DNA from: an uncultured Clostridia bacterium | Lineage (GTDB): Bacteria; Bacillota; Clostridia; TANB77; CAG-508 | Direction of reading: 5' to 3' | Length of the DNA stretch: 24,060 nucleotides | Assembly (NCBI GenBank): GCA_944386335.1 | Contig: CALXAQ010000081.1 | Coordinates: forward strand, 1-24,060 | In this document: positions 15,882-23,539 of the stretch, piece after piece | Position numbering within the stretch: position 1 is the first letter of the stretch | How the letters are laid out: the number at the start of each line of letters is the position of its first letter | Program-made: the position numbers and the translations under genes | The notes under the pieces: generated by a model | What the model saw: only the letters and a program-made list of their open reading frames with translations | What the model was told of the DNA's origin: nothing | Databases searched by the model: none

Positions 15882-16433
15882 CTAAACTTCTGCTTCTTTA
15901 TTTTCTTTAGTGTTTGTTTTTTCTTCGTTATCACTTGTATTTTCCTCTGTGTTTTCTTTTATTACTTGTTCTTCTTCTTTTTCTTCCTCTTGTTTCTCAC
16001 TTTTTTGCACCTTTTCATTTTGCTCTAACTGTTCTGCTTTTTCTATCACTTCTTCTGCTTTTTTTACCTCTTGTTGAATTTCTTCCTTTGGTTCTTCTTG
16101 TGTATTTTTGTTATCTTGTCTTGGTAATGTCATCTTTCTAGATTCGTCTTTAATACTAACTATAGGAATATTAGCATATAGAGCTGGTGCTCCTATTGTT
16201 CCATCACTATTTGTTTTATTAATTAATTTTACATCAATAGCACTTTCATCTGCATCTACATATTTTTTAATGACTTCTATAATTTCTTGTCTCATTAATT
16301 CTAAGAAATCGGCAGAAACATTAGCTCTATCTTGCATCAATACCAAATGCAATCTTTCTTTTGCTGTATCTTTAGAATCTGCTTCTTTTTGTTTTGTAAA
16401 TTTCTTAAAAAATTTCGTAATACTCTCGAACAT
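15882..16433 (-). CDS. minE: MinE, cell-division topological factor, with a long acidic C-terminal tail
   Basis: Residues 1-95 match MinE. There is an amphipathic membrane-targeting start MFESITKFFKKF, the MinD-contacting segment TAKERLHLVLMQDRA (23-37), and the dimerisation part (about 38-95, with KKYVDADESAIDVKL). MinE stimulates the MinD ATPase and drives its release from the membrane. The usual length is about 85-95 residues, but this protein has 183. Residues 96-183 are a low-complexity tail dominated by Glu, Lys, Gln and Asn, probably disordered or helical and strongly acidic. The frame is continuous and ends in a normal stop, with no sign of fusion to a known domain. The ribosome site is GGAGG 7 nt before the ATG. 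The gene follows minD by 24 nt. Confidence 0.9.
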   Translation of the reverse strand: MFESITKFFKKFTKQKEADSKDTAKERLHLVLMQDRANVSADFLELMRQEIIEVIKKYVDADESAIDVKLINKTNSDGTIGAPALYANIPIVSIKDESRKMTLPRQDNKNTQEEPKEEIQQEVKKAEEVIEKAEQLEQNEKVQKSEKQEEEKEEEQVIKENTEENTSDNEEKTNTKENKEAEV

Positions 16434-16457
16434 CCTATTTCCTCCGCTTTTTATTTT

Positions 16458-17252
16458 TTATTTTTTAGAGAAAATTCTTTTGATTTTCGCCATAAAACCT
16501 TTTTCTCTTCCAGGAATGGTTATTTCTATATTTTCTCCCAATATTCTTCTAGCTATTTCTGTATACGCTTTCCCAGAAGGAGCCTTATGATTAGATACAA
16601 CAGGTTCTCCTTTGTTTGTTTGTGTAATTATGTACTCATCATCTGGTACTACACCAATTAAATCGATCGATAATAAATCTACAATGTCTTCTACATCCAT
16701 CATTTCGCCCTTTTTTACCATATTAGGACGTAAACGATTAATTACTAATTCTGGATTTTTTATTTCAGAAGCTTCTAATAACCCTATAATTCTGTCTGCA
16801 TCACGAATAGCAGATATTTCTGCTGTTGTTACTACAATGGCTCTATCAGCTCCTGCCACTGCATTCTTAAAACCTTGTTCATTTCCTGCTGGGCAATCTA
16901 CTAAAATATAATCGAATTCTTCTTTTAGTTTTTTTGTTAGCTCTATCATTTGTTCTTCATTTACTGCACTTTTATCTCTTGTTTGTGCTGCTGGAAGTAA
17001 GAATAGCTCGTTAAAACGCTTGTCCTTTATGAGAGCTTGTCTTAATTTGCATTTTTCTTCTACTACATCAACTATGTCGTAGACAATTCTATTTTCAAGC
17101 CCCATAACAACATCTAAATTACGAAGACCAATATCTGTATCTACTAAAACTACTTTTTTCCCTTTTAAAGCTAAAGCAGAACCTAAATTGGCTGTTGTTG
17201 TCGTTTTCCCAACGCCTCCCTTTCCAGATGTTATTACTATAACCTCACCCAT
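16458..17252 (-). CDS. minD: MinD, septum-site-determining ATPase
   Basis: This 264-residue protein has the deviant Walker A GKGGVGKT (10-17), VLVDTDIGLRNLDVVMGLE, the DYILVDCPAGNE Walker B region and a C-terminal amphipathic membrane helix (FMAKIKRIFSKK). ATP-bound MinD dimerises on the membrane and recruits MinC or MinE. I start it at ATG 17252, where AAGGAGG lies 8 nt upstream and the family begins MGE-[VAI]-I; an in-frame ATG at 17345 would add 31 unrelated residues and lies within or just before the expected transcript start. It heads minD-minE-rodA. minC, often found directly upstream in Clostridia, is absent here: upstream are the promoter, a terminator and a small gene of another unit. 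Confidence 0.95.
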   Translation of the reverse strand: MGEVIVITSGKGGVGKTTTTANLGSALALKGKKVVLVDTDIGLRNLDVVMGLENRIVYDIVDVVEEKCKLRQALIKDKRFNELFLLPAAQTRDKSAVNEEQMIELTKKLKEEFDYILVDCPAGNEQGFKNAVAGADRAIVVTTAEISAIRDADRIIGLLEASEIKNPELVINRLRPNMVKKGEMMDVEDIVDLLSIDLIGVVPDDEYIITQTNKGEPVVSNHKAPSGKAYTEIARRILGENIEITIPGREKGFMAKIKRIFSKK

Positions 17253-17324
17253 ATTTTTTCCTCCTTGAACGGTTTGTGGTTCTTTCCTCATTTTTGTATA
17301 AAAATGCATATTTTCAATACATAT

Positions 17325-17353
17325 ATCATATACGGAAATACGCAAAAAGTCAA
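17325..17353 (-). promoter_or_regulatory. Promoter of the minD-minE-rodA unit
   Basis: On the minus strand TTGACT (17353-17348), a 17-bp spacer and TATGAT (17330-17325). The start would be near 17318, giving a leader of about 65 nt before the minD ATG. Confidence 0.75.
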
Positions 17354-17364
17354 TGTCTCCGCAT

Positions 17365-17417
17365 AAAAAAAAGAAATTTTATAGAAATTTCCACCGTCTA
17401 TATTTCTAAAAATTTCT
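17365..17417 (-). terminator. Terminator ahead of minD
   Basis: The minus-strand arms 17417-17402 and 17390-17372 pair over about 16 bp with one bulge and are followed by eight T (17372-17365). It ends the transcript of the cca and small-gene unit and isolates the minD promoter. Confidence 0.85.
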
Positions 17418-17428
17418 TATATTCTTTT

Positions 17429-17530
17429 TTAATACATTACTGTTTTTGTTTCATCAAAATAGATAATATTGGCATCACACCATTCTTTACTTGGTTCATT
17501 TTCTTCCCCAAAGGCTTCTGTTAAATCCAC
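17429..17530 (-). pseudogene. Possible remnant of a small coding region
   Basis: This minus-strand frame reads from a GTG at 17530 to a TAA at 17431 and gives 33 protein-like residues (LTEAFGEENEPSKEWCDANI among them). Codon choice looks like real coding sequence and the reading direction matches its neighbours. There is no ribosome site before the GTG, and a TGA sits three codons upstream in the same frame. It lies between the end of the 71-aa membrane protein gene and the terminator. It may be the decayed end of a longer gene or a chance frame. It is too short to identify. Confidence 0.3.
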
Positions 17531-17553
17531 TACTAATCAATAATCCACATACA

Positions 17554-17769
17554 CTATTTCTTTACACTATTATATATTTTCTCTATATTTTCTACATCAT
17601 CCCCATATATTTGTTGAATACGAATATCACTACGAAGCTGTGATTTTTTCATATTTGTAATTGCCATATATGTCCCACCCAAGATTAATAAAAACATTAA
17701 TATTGTAACCGTAACTAATGCTGCAATAGCTCCTGTTTCTTTTTGAAACTGTTTTATTTGTTTTTTCAT
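17554..17769 (-). CDS. Small single-pass membrane protein, pilin-like N-terminus
   Basis: This 71-residue protein (from ATG 17769) has a short basic lead ending in KETGAIAALVTV, one hydrophobic helix (about residues 13-36) and a charged tail (KKSQLRSDIRIQQIYGDDVE). The shape resembles the small 'GAI-hydrophobic' pseudopilin- or TadE-like proteins common in Clostridia, but it lacks a clear prepilin cleavage motif, so function is unknown. I prefer ATG 17769 to an in-frame GTG at 17784 because AGGTG lies 6 nt before the ATG. It follows cca by 44 nt and probably shares its transcript. A protein-like 33-residue frame after its stop may be a lost extension. Confidence 0.6.
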   Translation of the reverse strand: MKKQIKQFQKETGAIAALVTVTILMFLLILGGTYMAITNMKKSQLRSDIRIQQIYGDDVENIEKIYNSVKK

Positions 17770-17813
17770 TCGTTTCACCTGCACTTCCTATTGCTATTCT
17801 ATCTTAATTTTTT

Positions 17814-19076
17814 CTAATTTTCAATACTTTCTTTATTGTTTTTTTCTTTTAGCCAAGCAATTCTTTCTGTTCTCAAAAGCTCTGCTACTTTTTTTCCATC
17901 TTTTACTGTAATCCTATATTTTTGTTTAATTTTTTCTCCTGTCACAGCATGCAACATTTCTTTTCCTAAGTTATCAAAGAAGATTTCTGTAGGGAAATCT
18001 TTATCTCCTCTTGCTTTATCTGCCATTACTACTATTTTCATTCCATCCAAACCTAATGAGGATTTACTTACTCTTGTAATATAATCTACCTGTTTTGCTA
18101 GTGTCATTTGAGAAAAAATTCCTCCTTTCATGTGTTCTTTTGCAGCTGTTTTTCCACATTTTACCCATAGTTTGGGGATTTTTAATCTTTTCCCTAAATT
18201 TTCTACTAACATTACTCCTTTTTCATCATGTCCATAATGATGCGGTTGCATTTCTTTTGGTGTAACTCCCTTACCTAAATCATGTACTAAACAACTAAAA
18301 CGTATCTTTAAATCTTTTGTTAGTAATGTACTTTTGTCTACTACTTGCATCGTATGTTCAAAGCTATCACCTTCTGGATGATACTCCTTTGGTTGTATAC
18401 TACCAATTAAATTTTTTATTTCTTTAAAATGTATATCTAACACATCTGCATTCTGTAAAACTCTAAAAAAAATAGATGGCTTATTAGTACTTAATGCTTT
18501 TTTTAATTCATGAAATACCCTTTCTGCAGATAAAGTATATAATTCTTGTTTCAACTTTTTCATTAATAAAATAGTATCATCATCTACTTTGAATTCTAAC
18601 ATTGCCGCAAATCTTGCCACTCTATACACTCTTAAAGGATCTTCACAAAAAGCATTCGATACTGCCTTTATCGTTTTATTTTGTAAATCCTCTCTACCTC
18701 CAAAAGGATCTATCCAAGCTTTAGTGAGCACATCTTCTGCCATCGCATTTATGGTAATATCTCTTCTTGCTAAATCTTCTTCTATTGTTATATTTGGAGA
18801 TGTTTCAATATAAAAACCTTTATGTCCTTCTTTCATTTTTCTTTCTTTTCTTGCCAAAGCAATTTCTTTTCCCTCTAAGTCATATACTGCAAAGCTCTTT
18901 CCCCTTATGATAGCTTGAGGAAAAATTGCTTCAAATTTCTCTGGTGTTATTCCTGTTACACAAAAATCTTCATCGTGAACAGATATTCCTAATACTCTAT
19001 CTCTCAAGCATCCTCCTACACGATATAATGTGCCTCCTGCCTCTTGTAGTTTTTTACCTATTTCTTCTGTTTTCAT
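17814..19076 (-). CDS. cca: CCA tRNA nucleotidyltransferase with HD domain
   Basis: This 420-residue enzyme adds or repairs the 3' CCA end of tRNAs. It has the nucleotidyltransferase motifs YRVGGCLRD (18-26) and the metal-binding acids in HDEDF (Asp35, Asp37), then ARRDITINAMA (103-113), DPFGGREDL and EDPLRVYRVARFAA. The C-terminal half is an HD domain with His241 (SFEHTMQ) and His265-Asp266 (LVHDLGKG), which in E. coli Cca gives phosphatase/phosphodiesterase activity. The length fits the HD-containing class. AAAAAGGAG lies before the ATG and directly abuts an arm of repeat pair 2, so the gene is either read through from tuf or has a promoter within the repeat. I could not see a convincing promoter. 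Confidence 0.93.
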   Translation of the reverse strand: MKTEEIGKKLQEAGGTLYRVGGCLRDRVLGISVHDEDFCVTGITPEKFEAIFPQAIIRGKSFAVYDLEGKEIALARKERKMKEGHKGFYIETSPNITIEEDLARRDITINAMAEDVLTKAWIDPFGGREDLQNKTIKAVSNAFCEDPLRVYRVARFAAMLEFKVDDDTILLMKKLKQELYTLSAERVFHELKKALSTNKPSIFFRVLQNADVLDIHFKEIKNLIGSIQPKEYHPEGDSFEHTMQVVDKSTLLTKDLKIRFSCLVHDLGKGVTPKEMQPHHYGHDEKGVMLVENLGKRLKIPKLWVKCGKTAAKEHMKGGIFSQMTLAKQVDYITRVSKSSLGLDGMKIVVMADKARGDKDFPTEIFFDNLGKEMLHAVTGEKIKQKYRITVKDGKKVAELLRTERIAWLKEKNNKESIEN

Positions 19077-19091
19077 TATTATTCTCCTTTT

Positions 19092-19235
19092 TGAACTTTA
19101 GGGACGTTCCTTAAAGTTCACTATGGTTTTAAAAAAATGGTATAAATCAAAATAAATTCGCAACATATAGGAATTTCAGAAAAATTTCCTATTAGATGAA
19201 AAAAGTGAACTTTAAGGAACGTCCCTAAAGTTCAC
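19092..19235. repeat. Inverted pair of palindromic repeat arms, copy 2
   Basis: Arm A (19092-19120) has stem TGAACTTTA / TAAAGTTCA around GGGACGTTCCT. Arm B (19205-19235) is the inverted copy with a stem one base longer, GTGAACTTTA / TAAAGTTCAC. The 19-nt core TTTAGGGACGTTCCTTAAA is identical to copy 1, but the outer stems (GAAC here, TGCAA there) differ and still pair. The middle is unlike copy 1 except that it too contains a hairpin (19167-19192). The pair fills the gap between tuf and cca. On the minus strand arm B is followed by TTTTTT (19204-19199), so it can act as the tuf terminator. Confidence 0.85.
19199..19235 (-). terminator. Repeat arm acting as terminator of tuf
   Basis: In the minus transcript the perfect 10-bp outer stem of arm B, extended by pairs in the core, is followed at once by six U. 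It begins 16 nt after the tuf stop codon, and I see no other terminator for the str operon. Confidence 0.65.
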
Positions 19236-19251
19236 TAGAAATATATTTAAA

Positions 19252-20451
19252 TTATCCTTCGATATCAGCAACTACACCTGAACCAACTGTACGTCCACCT
19301 TCACGGATAGCGAATCTTAATCCTTTTTCGATAGCGATTGGAGTAATTAATTCAACTTCCATGTCTACGTTATCACCAGGCATAACCATTTCTGTTCCTG
19401 CTGGTAATTTGATAACACCTGTAACGTCTGTTGTTCTGAAATAGAATTGTGGTCTATATCCATCAAAGAATGGTGTATGACGTCCACCTTCTTCTTTTGT
19501 TAAAACGTATACTTGTGCTTTGAATTTTGTATGTGGATGTATTGTTCCTGGTTTTGCAAGTACTTGACCTCTTTCGATGTCTTTTCTATCAATACCTCTT
19601 AATAATACACCAATGTTGTCTCCAGCTTCTGCTTTGTCTAGTAATTTTCTAAACATTTCAACACCTGTTACAACACTCTTATTAATTGGTTTAATACCAA
19701 CGATTTCAACTTCGTCTTGTAATTTAACTTCTCCTCTTTCTACTCTACCTGTAGCAACTGTTCCACGTCCAGTAATAGTAAATACGTCTTCTACTGGCAT
19801 TAAGAATGGTTGATCTACTGGTCTTTCAGGAGTTGGGATGTAGCTGTCTACTGCATCCATTAATTCTTTCATGCATTGATATTCTGGTGCATTTGGATCT
19901 GTAGATGTAGACTCTAATACTTTTAGAGAAGATCCTTTTATTACTGGAATTTCGTCTCCTGGGAAACCATATTCTGTTAATAGGTCTCTAACTTCCATTT
20001 CAACTAATTCTAATAATTCTGCATCGTCTACCATATCACATTTATTTAGGTATACAACGATGTATTTAACACCAACTTGTCTTGCAAGTAAGATATGCTC
20101 TCTTGTTTGAGGCATTGGACCATCTGCTGCAGAAACAACTAGGATAGCACCATCCATTTGTGCTGCACCTGTAATCATGTTCTTTACATAGTCTGCGTGA
20201 CCTGGGCAGTCTACGTGTGCATAGTGTCTCTTGTCTGTTTCATACTCTACGTGAGCTGTGTTAATTGTAATTCCTCTTGCTTTTTCTTCTGGAGCACCAT
20301 CGATTTGATCGTATGCTTCATATTTTGCTTTTCCTAATAAACTTAAATATTTTGTAATAGCAGCTGTTGTTGTTGTTTTACCATGGTCAACATGTCCGAT
20401 TGTACCAATGTTAACGTGTGGTTTCGTTCTTTCAAATTTCTCCTTTGCCAT
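19252..20451 (-). CDS. tuf: Elongation factor Tu
   Basis: This 399-residue GTPase carries aminoacyl-tRNA to the ribosome. It has the P-loop GHVDHGKT (19-26), switch residues ARGITINTAHVEYE, DCPGHADYV (G3), NKCD (G4), and the beta-barrel domains II and III with GRGTVATGRVERG and FRTTDVTG; it ends with SGVVADIEG. The length and sequence are standard. The codon use is more restricted than in the neighbours, as expected for a highly expressed gene. The ribosome site is AAAAGGAGG. It is the last gene of the str operon, 288 bp after fusA, and ends at repeat pair 2. Confidence 0.99.
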   Translation of the reverse strand: MAKEKFERTKPHVNIGTIGHVDHGKTTTTAAITKYLSLLGKAKYEAYDQIDGAPEEKARGITINTAHVEYETDKRHYAHVDCPGHADYVKNMITGAAQMDGAILVVSAADGPMPQTREHILLARQVGVKYIVVYLNKCDMVDDAELLELVEMEVRDLLTEYGFPGDEIPVIKGSSLKVLESTSTDPNAPEYQCMKELMDAVDSYIPTPERPVDQPFLMPVEDVFTITGRGTVATGRVERGEVKLQDEVEIVGIKPINKSVVTGVEMFRKLLDKAEAGDNIGVLLRGIDRKDIERGQVLAKPGTIHPHTKFKAQVYVLTKEEGGRHTPFFDGYRPQFYFRTTDVTGVIKLPAGTEMVMPGDNVDMEVELITPIAIEKGLRFAIREGGRTVGSGVVADIEG

Positions 20452-20596
20452 TTGAAAATTCCTCCTTTTAAATTTGATTTAGAAAGTAAAGATTTTTTTG
20501 ATATTAGCTTGTTATTCATTTATAACAATCTATTTTCTATTTTTATCTTTATTTCTAATTTCTCTTTTATTTTAAAATTAATAACTAATTTTATGC

Positions 20597-20633
20597 ACTT
20601 GCATTTTATAACATTTCTTTAAAAAATGCAAGT
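20597..20633. other. Hairpin in the fusA-tuf gap
   Basis: ACTTGCATTTT (20597-20607) pairs exactly with AAAATGCAAGT (20623-20633) around a 15-nt loop. No T run follows on the minus strand, so it is not a clear terminator for fusA. The 288-bp gap 20452-20739 is very AT-rich. It may hold an internal tuf promoter (minus-strand TTGTTA, 16 bp, TAATAT near 20500-20530), but that match is weak. I see nothing else in it. Confidence 0.4.
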
Positions 20634-20739
20634 ATTTTTCCTATTTTCCTTAATTTTACGTTGTTTTTCTTTTTTCAACATAAAAATCTATTGGTAGAAG
20701 GCACAAAGGAAATCTTATCCTTTTATACCTTTTCACTTT

Positions 20740-22824
20740 TTAATCTTGTTTTTTTGCTCTAGAAGCAACAATTTGATCTAATACAGATTTTGGCACTTCT
20801 TCGTAATGAGAAGGTTCCATACTATAAGTTCCTCTACCTTGTGTTTTAGAACGTAAGTCTGTTGCATAACCAAACATTTCTGATAATGGAATAAATCCAC
20901 GAATAATTTGGCTACCACTTCTTGCTTCCATTCCTTCCATTCTTCCACGTCTTGAGTTAATATCTCCTATAACATCTCCCATGTATTCTTCTGGAACTGT
21001 TACTTCTACTCTCATAATTGGCTCTAATAATACAGATTTTGCTTGTTTACATCCTTCTTTGAATGCCATAGAACCTGCAATTTTGAACGCCATTTCTGAA
21101 GAGTCAACTTCATGGTAAGAACCATCTACTAATGTTGCTTTAAAGTCAATTACTGGATATCCTGCAAGAATACCGCTTTCAGCAGCTTCTCTCACACCAT
21201 CTTCAATTGGTTTGATATATTCTTTTGGAACAACACCACCAACGATTTTGCTCTCAAATTCTATACCTTTACCTGGCTCTAATGGTTCTAGCTCTAGCCA
21301 TACATCACCATATTGTCCACGTCCACCAGATTGACGAATGAATTTTCCTTGCACTTTTACTTTATTTCTAATTGTTTCTTTATAAGAAACTTGTGGTTTA
21401 CCTACACTACATTCTACTTTAAACTCTCTTTTTAATCTGTCTACGATAATGTCTAAGTGTAGCTCACCCATACCTGCAATAATAGTTTGACCTGTTTCAT
21501 GGTCTGTCCATGTTTTGAAAGTTGGGTCTTCCTCTGCTAATTTTGCAAGAGCAACTCCCATTTTTTCGCTATTTGCTTTATCTTTTGGCTCAATAGCGAT
21601 ATCAATAACAGGCTCTGGAAATTCCATAGATTCTAAGATAACTGGATGTGCTGGATCACAAAGTGTATCTCCTGTAGATACTTCTTTTAATCCTACTGCT
21701 GCTGCAATATCTCCAGCATATACTTTTTCTATATCTTGTCTATGGTTTGCGTGCATAAGCAATATTCTTCCTATTCTATCTTTCTTATCTTTGTTAGCAT
21801 TTAGAATAGTAGAACCTGCATCTAATGTTCCAGAATATACTCTGAAGAAACATAATTTTCCAACGAATGGGTCTGTTGCAATTTTAAATGCTAATGCTGA
21901 AAAAGGTTCGTTATCGTCTGTTTTTCTTTCTACTTCGTTACCTTCTGGGTCAACACCTTTGATATGTGGAATATCGATTGGTGATGGCATATAGTATACG
22001 ATTGCATTTAATAATTCTTGCACACCTTTATTTTTGTAAGAAGAACCACAGGTTACAGGAACGATAGTGTTATCTATAGTACCTTTTCTTAAACCTTTAT
22101 TGATTTCTTCCTCTGTTAATTCTTCTCCCTCTAAGTATTTCATCATTAATTCGTCATCTTGTTCTGCTGCTGTTTCCACCATTGTTGCTCTATATTTTTC
22201 TGCATCAGCTTTCATATCTTCTGGAATTTCACATTCTTCGATTTCTTTTCCTAAATCGTCTTTATGAATAAATGCTTTCATTTTAATTAAGTCTACAATT
22301 CCTTTGAAATTATCTTCTGAACCAATTGGTAGTTGTACTGGAACTGCATTAGCATTTAATCTTTCCTTCATTTGCTCTACACATGCGTAGAAATCAGCAC
22401 CTGTAATGTCCATCTTATTAACATATGCCATTCTTGGTACTTTGTATTTATCTGCTTGTCTCCAAACAGTTTCGGATTGTGGTTGTACTCCACCTTTTGC
22501 TGCAAGTACAAGCACTGCACCATCTAGTACTCTTAGAGATCTTTCTACCTCTACAGTGAAGTCTACGTGACCTGGTGTATCAATAATGTTAATTCTATGA
22601 TTTAACCATTGACAAGTAGTAGCTGCAGATGTAATAGTAATTCCTCTTTCTTGCTCTTGTACCATCCAGTCCATGGTAGCTTCTCCCTCATGAACCTCTC
22701 CTATTTTATGAGTTCTACCAGTATAGAATAGAATTCTCTCTGTAGTGGTTGTTTTTCCTGCATCTATGTGAGCCATAATTCCTATATTTCTTGTTCTCTC
22801 TAAAGGAAACTCTCTTCCTGCCAT
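20740..22824 (-). CDS. fusA: Elongation factor G
   Basis: This 694-residue translocase has the P-loop AHIDAGKT (18-25), ERGITITSAATT (switch I), DTPGHVDF (G3), NKMD (G4), domain II (FRVYSGTLDAG) and domain IV with GGRGQYGDV, ending in domain V (LRSKTQGRGTYSMEPSHYEEVP). It drives tRNA-mRNA movement on the ribosome and, with RRF, recycling. The length is standard and no resistance-type change stands out by eye. The ribosome site GAGAGGGGG lies about 11 nt before the ATG. It is third in the str operon. Confidence 0.99.
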   Translation of the reverse strand: MAGREFPLERTRNIGIMAHIDAGKTTTTERILFYTGRTHKIGEVHEGEATMDWMVQEQERGITITSAATTCQWLNHRINIIDTPGHVDFTVEVERSLRVLDGAVLVLAAKGGVQPQSETVWRQADKYKVPRMAYVNKMDITGADFYACVEQMKERLNANAVPVQLPIGSEDNFKGIVDLIKMKAFIHKDDLGKEIEECEIPEDMKADAEKYRATMVETAAEQDDELMMKYLEGEELTEEEINKGLRKGTIDNTIVPVTCGSSYKNKGVQELLNAIVYYMPSPIDIPHIKGVDPEGNEVERKTDDNEPFSALAFKIATDPFVGKLCFFRVYSGTLDAGSTILNANKDKKDRIGRILLMHANHRQDIEKVYAGDIAAAVGLKEVSTGDTLCDPAHPVILESMEFPEPVIDIAIEPKDKANSEKMGVALAKLAEEDPTFKTWTDHETGQTIIAGMGELHLDIIVDRLKREFKVECSVGKPQVSYKETIRNKVKVQGKFIRQSGGRGQYGDVWLELEPLEPGKGIEFESKIVGGVVPKEYIKPIEDGVREAAESGILAGYPVIDFKATLVDGSYHEVDSSEMAFKIAGSMAFKEGCKQAKSVLLEPIMRVEVTVPEEYMGDVIGDINSRRGRMEGMEARSGSQIIRGFIPLSEMFGYATDLRSKTQGRGTYSMEPSHYEEVPKSVLDQIVASRAKKQD

Positions 22825-22875
22825 TTTTCTATTTTCCCCCTCTCATAAGCTTACTCTTACGATTTTTTTATGGAT

Positions 22876-22905
22876 AAAAGGTATTATTGCAAAACAATAC
22901 CTTTT
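22876..22905. other. Hairpin between rpsG and fusA
   Basis: AAAAGGTATT (22876-22885) pairs perfectly with AATACCTTTT (22896-22905), just 4 nt after the rpsG stop on the minus strand. No U run follows in the minus transcript, so it is probably a leaky terminator, a 3'-end protector or a processing site that sets the rpsG to fusA ratio. Confidence 0.5.
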
Positions 22906-22909
22906 TATT

Positions 22910-23380
22910 TTACCATTTATAATGAGCAAATGCTTTATTTGCTTCTGCCATTCTATGCATATCTTCTTTCTTTTTGAATGCTCCACCATTTCCAGTACGC
23001 GCATCTAGGATTTCGTTTGCTAATTTTTCTGCCATTGTTTTTTCATGTCTATTTCTAGCATAAACAACTAGCCATCTTAATCCTAATGTTTGTCTTCTTT
23101 CTGGTCTAATCTCTAATGGTACTTGGTAAGTTGCACCACCTACTCTTCTTGCTTTTACTTCAAGAACTGGCATTACATTATTAAGTGCTTCTTCAAATAC
23201 TTCTAGTGGATCTTTTTGCTCTTTTTCTTTGATGATGTCAAATGCATCATACACTATTTTTTGAGCTACTGTTTTTTTACCGTCTAGCATAATGTTGTTT
23301 ACAAGCTTTGTTACAAGTTTGCTATTATACATTGGATCTGCTATAACGTCTCTTTTTGCTACATATCCTCTTCTTGGCAC
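22910..23380 (-). CDS. rpsG: 30S ribosomal protein S7
   Basis: This 156-residue protein has the S7 start PRRGYVAKRDVIADPMYNS, the KLVNNIMLDGKK helix, VKARRVGGATYQVPLEIRPERR and the final NKAFAHYKW. S7 starts assembly of the 30S head by binding 16S rRNA and contacts the E-site tRNA. In E. coli it also represses its operon by binding the rpsL-rpsG gap. The start is GTG with AAAGGAGGG upstream. It is second in the str operon, 159 bp after rpsL. Confidence 0.99.
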   Translation of the reverse strand: MPRRGYVAKRDVIADPMYNSKLVTKLVNNIMLDGKKTVAQKIVYDAFDIIKEKEQKDPLEVFEEALNNVMPVLEVKARRVGGATYQVPLEIRPERRQTLGLRWLVVYARNRHEKTMAEKLANEILDARTGNGGAFKKKEDMHRMAEANKAFAHYKW

Positions 23381-23406
23381 TATTCTTCCCTCCTTTTTAT
23401 TATGAT

Positions 23407-23520
23407 TTTGTTATTAAAAAATAACAAATATGTACTCTGAAAAGCTTTGCTTTTCCGTATAGTGCGTATAATCTATTCTAAATTTAAGTACCTTAAATTA
23501 GTAATTTCTTATATGCACTA
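23407..23520 (-). promoter_or_regulatory. Structured rpsL-rpsG intergenic RNA, possible S7 site
   Basis: Three nested or tandem hairpins fill the 159-bp gap. 23460-23471 pairs with 23509-23520 over 12 bp (one G/U) and encloses AATTTAAG/CTTAAATT (23481-23499). GAAAAGC/GCTTTTC pairs at 23439-23455. TTTGTTATT/AATAACAAA pairs at 23407-23428. None is followed by a U run, so they are not simple terminators. The position matches the S7 feedback site of the E. coli str operon. Confidence 0.4.
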
Positions 23521-23539
23521 AGCTTCTTTGGGCAAATTC

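Noticed and set aside
15914..16141. Plus-strand frame rich in Leu and Phe opposite the minE tail
   Set aside because: It mirrors the Glu/Lys tail of MinE and would only mimic a membrane protein.
17253..17345. Longer MinD starting at 17345
   Set aside because: The extra 31 residues match nothing in MinD and overlap the promoter region; AAGGAGG fits the ATG at 17252.
17276..17524. Plus-strand frame of 82 codons in the minD-upstream gap
   Set aside because: No ribosome site; it crosses the minD promoter and the terminator, which explain the region better.
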